A stretch of DNA of 32,605 nucleotides, taken from assembly GCA_001805645.1 (NCBI GenBank), contig MHGQ01000022.1:1-32605 (forward strand), in the 5' to 3' direction. Position numbers and translations under genes: made by a program. Below, in pieces: positions 17,842 to 23,700 of this stretch. Source of the stretch: Omnitrophica WOR_2 bacterium RIFCSPHIGHO2_02_FULL_50_17 (GTDB taxonomy: Bacteria > Omnitrophota > Gorgyraeia > Zapsychrales > Zapsychraceae). The stretch's first letter is position 1. Each line of letters starts with the position of its first letter. The notes under the pieces are model-generated. The model ran no database searches. It was not told the origin of the DNA and saw only the letters and a program-made list of their open reading frames with translations.

Positions 17842-18723
17842 TCATCCAAGAAATTCCACACATTCACGCCAGAGGTCCTGAAAATCTGAAATCATCTCTG
17901 GGGGCACTCCACCACCCGTGATGGCTCGTTTGATTCCTACACGTTCCCGTATATACGATTTGAAAAATCTAGCATCAATAGCCTGACTTTTGGCAGCCTC
18001 GTCACATACCTTCTGAACTTCACGCATATAAAACTGAACCTCTTTCGTGGGTGAATTCCCCCAGGTCTTGGCTTTATTCATAAAAATACCGATTTTAGGT
18101 AACGGATGTGGTTCAATCCGCAATCGTAAGGAATTAAGGATAAGCGCCACACCTCTAGATGCAAAGAAATCTGGGTTAACAGGAATGAGCACCAAATCGC
18201 AACAACTGAGCACGCTGTATGAAAGCAATGTAAAAGATGGGGGGCAATCGAAAAGCACAAAATCGTAAGGCGGTATTTGCCTGTTGTTGGAAATTTTTCC
18301 AAGCAGTCGCCCGATGAAACCCCTCACGCCATCACGGTCAAACACCTCAAGTTCCTGCCAATACAAGTCTTCGACGGACGGAATAAAATGAAAATTTTTG
18401 GTTATCTGATAAATGAAATCAAATCCTACTGGGAAATCGAAATGTGGCATAGGTTTCGTGAAGGCATCTAATGCATCAAAAATTGTCTTCTTTCGTTGAC
18501 GTGCTGTCTCGTACCACTTGCCGAAGCGTTCTTGTAAGAATCCCGTAGCTTCATTTAACGCAATAGCTTGCGTTAGGGACATCTGAGCATCCAGATCAAA
18601 CATTAATCCACGCATATTTGATGTCGAGGACAAAACATCCCCTAAGCACCAGGTGACAGTCGTTTTGCCGACACCCCCCTTGAAGTTAATCGTCGCAATT
18701 GTCTTGGGACTCTTATCGGGCAA
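17842..18723 (-). CDS. ParA/MinD-family ATPase of a repeat-flanked module
   Basis: A 293-residue deviant-Walker P-loop ATPase. The Walker A INFKGGVGKTT has signature lysine K15 and catalytic K20. Switch I is FDLDAQMSL near 42-50 and Walker B is FVLFDCPPS near 155-163, followed by LIPVNPDFFASRGVALIL. It is a two-domain-free ParA/Soj-type core, with no N-terminal HTH. The best start is TTG at 18723, with AAGGGGG 7 nt upstream; the first in-frame ATG lies after Walker A and would destroy the active site. It is followed by the 164-residue coiled-coil partner rather than a ParB. A 17-bp palindrome lies just upstream. It is not closely similar to the ParA-CBM48 at 19685-20923. Confidence 0.9.
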   Translation of the reverse strand: MPDKSPKTIATINFKGGVGKTTVTWCLGDVLSSTSNMRGLMFDLDAQMSLTQAIALNEATGFLQERFGKWYETARQRKKTIFDALDAFTKPMPHFDFPVGFDFIYQITKNFHFIPSVEDLYWQELEVFDRDGVRGFIGRLLGKISNNRQIPPYDFVLFDCPPSFTLLSYSVLSCCDLVLIPVNPDFFASRGVALILNSLRLRIEPHPLPKIGIFMNKAKTWGNSPTKEVQFYMREVQKVCDEAAKSQAIDARFFKSYIRERVGIKRAITGGGVPPEMISDFQDLWRECVEFLG

Positions 18724-18739
18724 CCTCGTACCCCCTTCT

Positions 18740-18756
18740 GCCTACGCTCCGTAGGC
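18740..18756. repeat. 17-bp palindrome upstream of ParA
   Basis: GCCTACG and CGTAGGC form perfect 7-bp arms with a CTC spacer, 17-33 bp before the TTG start of the ParA gene at 17842-18723. It could be an autoregulatory operator, a centromere-like site or a dispersed palindromic repeat. It does not resemble the Bacillus parS consensus. Confidence 0.55.
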
Positions 18757-18814
18757 CAACATTCTATTGCAAACCATTTTTATTTTAGCCGATAGGTGCG
18801 GAGAGTCAATGAAA

Positions 18815-18829
18815 AGACCTCGGGGCATG
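18815..18829. repeat. Right copy of 15-bp direct repeat
   Basis: AGACCTCGGGGCATG, one mismatch from the copy at 17291-17305. It sits 1 bp beyond the stop of the EF-Tu-domain-2-like gene, i.e. in the intergenic space that would have preceded the REC-kinase gene if the ParA module were absent. Confidence 0.6.
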
Positions 18830-18830
18830 T

Positions 18831-19352
18831 TTAGGGTAATTTGTAAACTTTATCCCCCACCCTGGCCTCTTGTTCCACCTTCAATCCTATGATCTGACCC
18901 TTACGGACCACCTTGACATCCACGCTCTCAATCTGCATCGAACGGACAGGCTGCGTGAAATCGGTTGTCTTGCCCTTGATCCGGACGCGGTCCCCCATCC
19001 GCATAGACCCTTTAAGCATCTTCACCACCACCACCTGAATCCTCGGAAAAAAATGAGTGATCTCCCCGACGACCTGATCCGAACGGACACCTTCCGAAAA
19101 AATTTCTTTCGATGGAACGGCCTGTTTCCTTGATTTGGGAAGGGAGGGTTTCCGCTTCAAAGAAGGCTTCTTGCCTGCACGTCTGGAGATTTTCTTCTTC
19201 CCGGCAACGGCCGCGGTTTTTTTCCGTCTTTGAACTGTTCTGCGGCGGGAAACCGCCCCTGTGACTTTCTTCCGGCCTTTTCGTCCTGACGCCTTCTTCT
19301 TAAACTTAAACAATCTCTTAAGGGAGGTTAAAATCTTCTTCAATGCGGCCAT
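18831..19352 (-). CDS. EF-Tu domain-2-like protein with basic N-terminal tail
   Basis: A 173-residue protein in two parts. Residues 1-82 are dominated by Lys and Arg with Ala, Ser and Pro, resembling histone-H1-like or ribosomal-protein tails. Residues about 90-173 form a beta-barrel of the translation-factor domain 2 type: QVVGEITHFFPRIQVVVV, GDRVRIKGKTTDFTQPVRSMQIE, then KGQIIGLKVEQEARVGDKVYKL. Small stand-alone proteins of this kind are annotated as 'translation elongation factor-like'. No G domain is present, so it is not a GTPase. The basic tail suggests binding to RNA, DNA or the ribosome. The ATG lacks a clear ribosome-binding site. Confidence 0.75.
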   Translation of the reverse strand: MAALKKILTSLKRLFKFKKKASGRKGRKKVTGAVSRRRTVQRRKKTAAVAGKKKISRRAGKKPSLKRKPSLPKSRKQAVPSKEIFSEGVRSDQVVGEITHFFPRIQVVVVKMLKGSMRMGDRVRIKGKTTDFTQPVRSMQIESVDVKVVRKGQIIGLKVEQEARVGDKVYKLP

Positions 19353-19386
19353 AAATCTTGTCTGGTGAGGGTCGTCTCACGAGTGA

Positions 19387-19707
19387 TTACAGGGTTATCT
19401 TGTCGGCGATATCGGCAATCCCAGGCAGCTTCACGTAACGCCCCCTTAAGACAGCGATAATCCCCAGGAAAGAAAAGATGCCGAAGACGAATATCCCCAG
19501 CCGGAATATCCACGGGCCCAGGATAATGTGGACGATAAAGACGGCCACCTCGCCTAAAAAGATCACAAGCCCCTGCTTGCCGTGCTGGAGGACAAAGGCA
19601 TTTTCCTTCTTAAAAAGCAACGGAAGGATGCACAGAATAGAAAGGTAAGACAAGAGGGCGAATATTTTGCCTTCCAGGATTTCTTCACTGCGCCGCGGGC
19701 TGGTCAT
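19387..19707 (-). CDS. Tic20-like/DUF4870 membrane protein
   Basis: A 106-residue membrane protein with about three hydrophobic segments (about 13-32, 43-64 and 66-86). The opening EGKIFALLSYLSILCILPLL and the FVLQHGKQGLVIFLGEV segment are typical of the DUF4870/Tic20-like family, whose function in bacteria is unknown. The ATG lies 23 bp inside the 3' end of the ParA-CBM48 gene, with GAGG about 9 nt upstream, so expression is coupled to it. It is a candidate membrane anchor for that protein. Confidence 0.8.
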   Translation of the reverse strand: MTSPRRSEEILEGKIFALLSYLSILCILPLLFKKENAFVLQHGKQGLVIFLGEVAVFIVHIILGPWIFRLGIFVFGIFSFLGIIAVLRGRYVKLPGIADIADKITL

Positions 19708-20923
19708 CGGATTTTACCTCAAGGAGCGAATTGATATCGCCGAAGGAATTGCGCTCTCTTCTTTTGTTCTTCGGATCCTCTCTCCAGACGCCGTCGACAA
19801 TGAACTGATATTTATAAAGCCCCGGTTTTAGAGGAATAACGGTCTCCCATCTGCCGTCAACGGCCTTCAGACGACAGCTATCGTCTAGAGACCAATCGTT
19901 GAAACTGCCCGTGACAAAGACGGATTTGGCATCCGGCGCCTCGTACGTAAAGCGGGTGAAGAAAACCTCTTTGACCTGCCTGGCCTCTTCCTGGATGATT
20001 TCCTGCATCTTGTCCGAGAAGGGGCGGGCAGTCTGCTCCTGTGCCGCCTGCTCCTTTTGAGAGAGGGCTTGTGCGTCGGCTGTTTCTCCCCCCTCCCCCG
20101 CGGCCTCGAGGGCTGTTTCCTCTTGGGTTGCTGCCTGCGGCGGCTCAATGGCATCCGGCGAGGGATGGCCCTCGGCCCACATAATCTCCTTGGATAACGT
20201 AAAATAATCCTTGGCCCCCCGGCTGTATTTATCGTAAAGGGCCACGGTCTGCCCCATCACGGCGGACTCCTTCAATTTGACATTGACATGGACGATCGTA
20301 TCAAAAAGCAGTTCCCCGAAGCGCTCCCTAAACGTCTCCAGCATGGCAAAGGAATGCCGCAGGCGCGAATCGAACATGGTGATCAGCACGCGGCAGGCGA
20401 TTGTATGGCCGAGGCGGTCTTTGACCAGATGGACGATATCCAAAAGGTGTTCCACCCCCTGGATGGAAAAGCGGCTTGTCTCGACGGGAATAATCAATTC
20501 CGTGCTCGCCCGAAGGGCATTGACCGTCAAGATGCCTAGGCTCGGGGCGCAGTCAATCAGGACATAATCATACCTGTCCTTAAGCGATGCCATCACCTCC
20601 AAGAGCTTGAGCTCGCGGCCTATTTCATCGGCCAGCTCCTGCTCCAGGGTGCCGACGAGGATATTGGACGGCACGATGTCAAAGCTGCCCTCCACGCGCT
20701 TGATGATATTCTCGATCCTTAACTTGCGCGGGGTCAGCTTGGAAATAACATTGTAGATGCTGTCCTGACCTTCGATATTCAACCCTAAGGAGGCGTGCGC
20801 CTGAGGATCCAGATCAATCAAAAGAACCCTGCGTCCGCCTTTGCCCAGGGCCGAGGCCAGGTTGATAGCGGTGGTCGTCTTGCCGCAGCCCCCCTTCTGA
20901 TTGCCGATGGAAATTATTCTCAT
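19685..20923 (-). CDS. ParA-family ATPase fused to CBM48 glycogen-binding domain
   Basis: A 412-residue fusion. Residues 1-250 are a complete ParA/Soj ATPase: Walker A GNQKGGCGKTTTA with signature K10 and catalytic K15, LIDLDPQAHASLG near 35-47, and Walker B YVLIDCAPSLG near 120-130. It closes with the ParA-typical FDTIVHVNVKLKESAVMGQTVALY. A flexible Ala/Glu/Gln-rich linker runs about 251-305. Residues about 320-402 are an AMPK/CBM48-type E-set glycogen-binding domain: KSVFVTGSFNDWS, GRWETVIPLKPGLYKYQFIVDGVWREDP, with aromatic residues W344, W359 and W380 suited to glucan binding. Neighbours are two small membrane proteins, one on each side. Glucan-tethered positioning, for example of glycogen granules, is a reasonable hypothesis. 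No ParB is adjacent. Confidence 0.93.
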   Translation of the reverse strand: MRIISIGNQKGGCGKTTTAINLASALGKGGRRVLLIDLDPQAHASLGLNIEGQDSIYNVISKLTPRKLRIENIIKRVEGSFDIVPSNILVGTLEQELADEIGRELKLLEVMASLKDRYDYVLIDCAPSLGILTVNALRASTELIIPVETSRFSIQGVEHLLDIVHLVKDRLGHTIACRVLITMFDSRLRHSFAMLETFRERFGELLFDTIVHVNVKLKESAVMGQTVALYDKYSRGAKDYFTLSKEIMWAEGHPSPDAIEPPQAATQEETALEAAGEGGETADAQALSQKEQAAQEQTARPFSDKMQEIIQEEARQVKEVFFTRFTYEAPDAKSVFVTGSFNDWSLDDSCRLKAVDGRWETVIPLKPGLYKYQFIVDGVWREDPKNKRRERNSFGDINSLLEVKSDDQPAAQ

Positions 20924-20944
20924 CTCCTTTAAGCTCCCTTCTCT

Positions 20945-21517
20945 CTAACTAGAGAAACAGATGTTATCAATCAAGATAACGCCTTTTTTCTGTTCCACGT
21001 TCCATGACTCCAGGACAAATGAAATATCTCTTAAATGGGTCCAATCCGTAATCTGCCTGAATTCCTCCAAAGGGATGCTGTATTCCTGCCACGACGCATC
21101 CATCCCCTGGATGTAATAGGACGCCGTTTCCCCTTTCTGGTTGACTAAAACAATTTTAATGATGCCCGGCGTCCCGCCGTCTTTGGCGCGGATGGCAAAC
21201 TGAACATTCTTATAGCGCGAGGCATCCATCCGGGGGATGGACAAGGCGAAGCTCTTGACCGGCGAAAAATCCTGGTTAAAATCATAATCCATGCGCACAA
21301 GCTCGTTATGCAGAGAAAAGATAATACGGCTCTGCCAGGGACTCTGCTTCGTCAGAAAGGCCGTCAGACCGTAAAAGGCGCCGGCAAAAATAATGACCGT
21401 AATCAATATATTATTTAAAAGCCACGCGTTCCACCGGCGCTTTCCCTGCAGATCGGCTTCTTGGCGTTTGCCCAGATACACACGGGCTAAATGATCATAA
21501 ATCTCATCACGCGTCAT
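20945..21517 (-). CDS. Single-pass membrane protein with predicted jelly-roll domain
   Basis: A 190-residue protein without a name I can assign. Residues 1-32 are charged and cytosolic, one membrane helix covers about 34-55 (NNILITVIIFAGAFYGLTAFL), and the rest is a beta-rich extracytoplasmic domain. The segment SWQEYSIPLEEFRQITDWTHLRDISFVLE followed by GVILIDNICF is the typical end of galactose-binding-like/CBM11 or CIA30-type jelly rolls, in which 'IDNI.F' forms the last strand. A carbohydrate or protein ligand is plausible. GGAGG precedes the ATG. It stands first in the operon, 21 bp before the ParA-CBM48 gene. Confidence 0.75.
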   Translation of the reverse strand: MTRDEIYDHLARVYLGKRQEADLQGKRRWNAWLLNNILITVIIFAGAFYGLTAFLTKQSPWQSRIIFSLHNELVRMDYDFNQDFSPVKSFALSIPRMDASRYKNVQFAIRAKDGGTPGIIKIVLVNQKGETASYYIQGMDASWQEYSIPLEEFRQITDWTHLRDISFVLESWNVEQKKGVILIDNICFSS

Positions 21518-21538
21518 TACTTGCCTCCATTTAAAATT

Positions 21539-21544
21539 ATCATA
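21539..21544 (-). promoter_or_regulatory. Possible -10 element for the ParA-CBM48 operon
   Basis: TATGAT on the minus strand, 22 bp before the ATG of the membrane protein at 21517, within an AT-rich stretch. The -35 is poor (TTTTTA at 17-bp spacing). A promoter is expected somewhere in 21518-21635, because a strong terminator closes the preceding transcript, but this exact site is uncertain. Confidence 0.25.
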
Positions 21545-21599
21545 ACAAAGATAGGGGAAATTAAAAATATATTTTAAATTATTTTTACTCCGACACCAG

Positions 21600-21618
21600 T
21601 CCCGACGTTACGTCGGGA
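21600..21618. repeat. Short palindrome (TCCCGACG ... CGTCGGGA)
   Basis: Eight-base arms TCCCGACG and CGTCGGGA around a TTA spacer, between the porin terminator and the next operon. The CCGAC/GTCGG core recurs in the palindromic cluster near the tRNA at 23511-23591, so it may belong to the same dispersed repeat family. Confidence 0.55.
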
Positions 21619-21635
21619 TGGGTCGGATAAAAAAC

Positions 21636-21673
21636 GAAACCCCCGCTGCCTCATAAGAAGCAGCGGGGGTTTC
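21636..21673 (-). terminator. Strong rho-independent terminator of the porin gene
   Basis: A perfect 14-bp stem (21636-21649 with 21660-21673; core AAACCCCCGCTGC) and a 10-nt loop. On the minus strand the stem is followed by GTTTTTTATCC, a proper U-tract. It lies 28 bp after the porin stop codon. The plus-strand side has no T-run, so it acts on minus-strand transcription. Confidence 0.92.
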
Positions 21674-21701
21674 TAAAAAACAGGCAATCCAAACCTCTTT
21701 G

Positions 21702-23117
21702 TTAGAAGGTTACATTACCATGCACAATGGCCTGCGAGGCGACGTCGTTGTTGGCTGTTGTAAAAACATCGCCGGGCACATACCAGCCAAAACTGGCGCC
21801 GAGTTGAACGTCCTCAGTATAATCATAGACAGTATCCCAATCGATTTCATAACCGAGGTCTTCATCACCGGCGTTAAACGCGACGCTGGCCGTGGTAGTA
21901 TCCGGCTGAAGGAGGGCAAACGGTGTCTGGGTGCTGTTGCGCAGTTCCTTATCCAACCAGAGGCCTGTCCAGGTAACTTTTGTCGTGACATCCTCGATGG
22001 GGTTTCCCTGAAGACTGATGACATGGACATGGACGCCGGACAAGTTGTAGAGCGTGTTGTAGATAGTCCCACCGCTCACGTTCTCATACATCGGATCCCA
22101 GCCGGTAAAGACATTCCGGGAGGCCTCAGTTGACGCCGCCCTGTCACCCGAATTGCTGTCGCCGGAGACATAAATGTACACATACTGCGCCACCGGTTTA
22201 TACTCTTCAAGGACAGGAACCTGGTAATTGGCGATAAACTGAGCGCCCAAGGCCTCACGTTTTTCATTATTGGCCGCTCCGTTTGTCTGAGCCGTCGTGG
22301 CAACTCTGTTGCCTCTCTGCCAGGCAATCTCAGCCTGCACGTTCAGGCCTTCGATGGGCTTGGTGCTGGCTCTCAAACCAGGCACGTACACCGTGTCTGA
22401 TTTATCACCATCGTTAGGATTGCCATCGGGACTCTTGTCAACCTTGGCAAAGAAGTAAGCCTCGACCTGGGTGTTGAAGCTGTCGCCAAGCTCATAACCG
22501 GCATTGATGCCGTAGAGATCGACGTCATCGCTGTCATCGGCTGCCAATGCGTTGGTGTTTGAGTCGATCTTGGAAAACAGCAGTTCCAGGCTCAAGGGCT
22601 CGTAATCAAAGATGAGCCGGATGGCATCCTGGGCTGTCTGCTTGGTGAGATCACCAGCGATCGTATCGATACCGGAATCCGTTGGTGCCGAGTTGTTGGT
22701 TCCACTGGAGTCCACAATAAAGCTGTTGCCATAGTGGAACGCCTGGCGGCCGACCACGACCGTCAACGGAGAATAAAGCATCTCCCTTAACGTCACATAG
22801 GCCAGATGAATATCAACGTCTGAATCATCATTATCATTTGCGGCATCGGAATCCTTCTGATCCCAAGCCCTTTCGTTGATCAAGCACACGGATGTCGACA
22901 CATTATCGGTCAGGTCGGCATCGACCGTAAGCATGGTCTGGGTGATGAAGAGATTCTGGGTCTCATCACCGATGATATTCGCGCCCAGATCGAAGTTTTC
23001 CCTGTAAAGCCAGGTGGAATCAATGCTTCCCCCTACCTTTACATTCTGAACGCTTGCCAATGCCGGCATGGCCGCAAAAGCCATAACGAGCATTGCTAAA
23101 GCAATTAATTTTCTCAT
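21702..23117 (-). CDS. Outer-membrane porin-like beta-barrel protein
   Basis: A 471-residue protein from the ATG at 23117, which has a strong GAGGAGG 5 nt upstream; the frame extends to 23180, but that tail lacks a ribosome-binding site and would bury the signal peptide. The signal peptide ends at ALA-SVQ (cleavage after residue 21). The mature chain alternates hydrophobic and polar residues, is rich in Asp, Asn, Thr and aromatic residues, has acidic loops such as DSDAANDNDDSDVD, and ends in NVTF, the terminal Phe expected of BAM-inserted barrels. It resembles alginate-export-type porins, but the substrate is unknown. It is monocistronic with its own promoter and terminator, and the strong signals suggest high expression. 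Confidence 0.85.
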   Translation of the reverse strand: MRKLIALAMLVMAFAAMPALASVQNVKVGGSIDSTWLYRENFDLGANIIGDETQNLFITQTMLTVDADLTDNVSTSVCLINERAWDQKDSDAANDNDDSDVDIHLAYVTLREMLYSPLTVVVGRQAFHYGNSFIVDSSGTNNSAPTDSGIDTIAGDLTKQTAQDAIRLIFDYEPLSLELLFSKIDSNTNALAADDSDDVDLYGINAGYELGDSFNTQVEAYFFAKVDKSPDGNPNDGDKSDTVYVPGLRASTKPIEGLNVQAEIAWQRGNRVATTAQTNGAANNEKREALGAQFIANYQVPVLEEYKPVAQYVYIYVSGDSNSGDRAASTEASRNVFTGWDPMYENVSGGTIYNTLYNLSGVHVHVISLQGNPIEDVTTKVTWTGLWLDKELRNSTQTPFALLQPDTTTASVAFNAGDEDLGYEIDWDTVYDYTEDVQLGASFGWYVPGDVFTTANNDVASQAIVHGNVTF

Positions 23118-23193
23118 TTTTCTCCTCCTCAAATAATTACTTATAAACGAGTCAGCGGTTCCAACCCGTTTCTCTATCATATATAACTAGGTC

Positions 23194-23262
23194 TTATCTT
23201 GGCCTAGATATTTTCTCCCAATAGACCAGTGTTTTGATGACTCCAGACCAACTAGGTATCAT
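23194..23262 (-). CDS. Possible 22-codon leader ORF before the porin
   Basis: An ATG at 23262 opens a 22-codon frame, MIPSWSGVIKTLVYWEKISRPR, ending with TAA at 23194. AAAGGAGG lies directly in front, but only one base separates it from the ATG, which is too close for a normal site. It lies in the long porin leader and could be a regulatory peptide or chance. Confidence 0.15.
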   Translation of the reverse strand: MIPSWSGVIKTLVYWEKISRPR

Positions 23263-23312
23263 CCCTCCTTTCCCGGTCAGATTAAAATCATCACTGGGTT
23301 AAGAATAGAACG

Positions 23313-23347
23313 GTGTGTATTCTCACACACAGGTATGGGGGTGTCAA
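23313..23347 (-). promoter_or_regulatory. Porin promoter with overlapping palindromic operator
   Basis: On the minus strand TTGACA (23342-23347) is followed after 17 bp by GAGAAT (23319-23324), a good sigma-70 pair. A perfect inverted repeat, GTGTGT and ACACAC (23313-23318 and 23325-23330), brackets the -10 hexamer, just where a repressor would block RNA polymerase. Transcription would begin near 23312, leaving a leader of about 195 nt before the porin ATG. Confidence 0.55.
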
Positions 23348-23379
23348 TAATAATTTTTAGATTTTTTTATTCCTTCAAA

Positions 23380-23403
23380 GCGCCAACGTGAGAACATTGG
23401 CGC
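23380..23403 (-). terminator. Hairpin downstream of tRNA-Arg
   Basis: GCGCCAA and TTGGCGC form a 7-bp stem with a 10-nt loop, 11 bp after the tRNA 3' end. Only a short CUUUG follows on the minus strand, so it may be a weak terminator or a processing stop for the tRNA transcript. Confidence 0.4.
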
Positions 23404-23413
23404 GAAGAAGAAG

Positions 23414-23487
23414 TGCGCCTGGGCCGATTCGAACGGCCTACGCCGGCCTTAGGAGAGCCGCGCTCTATCCAAGTGAGCTACAGGCGC
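23414..23487 (-). tRNA. tRNA-Arg (anticodon CCT)
   Basis: The 74-nt minus-strand sequence folds as a cloverleaf. Acceptor GCGCCTG pairs with CAGGCGC. The D arm is GCTC...GAGC. The anticodon arm is CGGCT-CTCCTAA-GGCCG with anticodon CCT, reading AGG. The T arm is GGCCG-TTCGAAT-CGGCC. The discriminator is A, and the 3' CCA is not encoded. A strong promoter lies about 130 bp upstream with a broken tRNA-like start between. Confidence 0.95.
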
Positions 23488-23510
23488 AAATCTATAATAC
23501 TTTTCTATTC

Positions 23511-23591
23511 CCGACGCTCCGACTGCAACAGTCTCATTCTAAAACGTCGGAGGTCGGGATTCCGACTTCCGCCACAGGCGGAACGTCGGAA
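23511..23591. repeat. Nested palindromic repeat in the tRNA locus
   Basis: TTCCGCC-ACA-GGCGGAA (23567-23583) is nested inside TTCCGAC (23560-23566) and GTCGGAA (23585-23591), giving a stem of about 14 bp with one bulge. Further CCGAC/GTCGG copies extend to 23511. The element begins exactly where similarity to a tRNA D-loop stops, so it looks inserted. Confidence 0.7.
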
Positions 23592-23611
23592 CCAAAGTGA
23601 GCTACGGGCGC
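23592..23611 (-). pseudogene. Truncated tRNA 5' fragment
   Basis: GCGCCCGTAGCTCACTTTGG on the minus strand matches the first 20 nt of the intact tRNA-Arg nearby apart from small differences in the acceptor and D loop. GCGCCCG would need CGGGCGC to pair, which is absent, so it derives from a different arginine-type tRNA. The fragment ends in the D loop, where the palindromic element begins. Confidence 0.65.
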
Positions 23612-23620
23612 ATGGATGCG

Positions 23621-23649
23621 ATTAAACCATCATTCACCCGAAATGTCAA
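23621..23649 (-). promoter_or_regulatory. Promoter of the tRNA locus
   Basis: On the minus strand TTGACA (23644-23649) is followed after exactly 17 bp by TTTAAT (23621-23626). The expected start at about 23614 lies just before the truncated tRNA start, as for a tRNA promoter. The intact tRNA-Arg would be transcribed through the palindromic element. Confidence 0.65.
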
Positions 23650-23700
23650 TCCAATCCTTTAATCCTCTACCCCTCTAATCCTTTATCCCTTCAATCCCCT
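23650..23700. repeat. Degenerate pyrimidine/purine tract
   Basis: The plus strand shows irregular repeats related to AATCCTTTA and CCCCTCT, i.e. a nearly pure purine run on the minus strand just after the TPR gene stop. No gene or clear terminator is seen in it. Confidence 0.4.

Noticed and set aside
18740-18756. Canonical parS centromere
   Set aside because: The sequence does not fit the TGTTNCACGTGAAACA-type consensus and no ParB gene is present.
23194-23262. A confident leader peptide gene
   Set aside because: The Shine-Dalgarno is one base from the ATG and the peptide has no run of regulatory codons; kept only as a low-confidence feature.
23388-23625. Two 70-codon plus-strand frames across the tRNA
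   Set aside because: They read through the antisense of the tRNA and the palindromic element; no protein signal.
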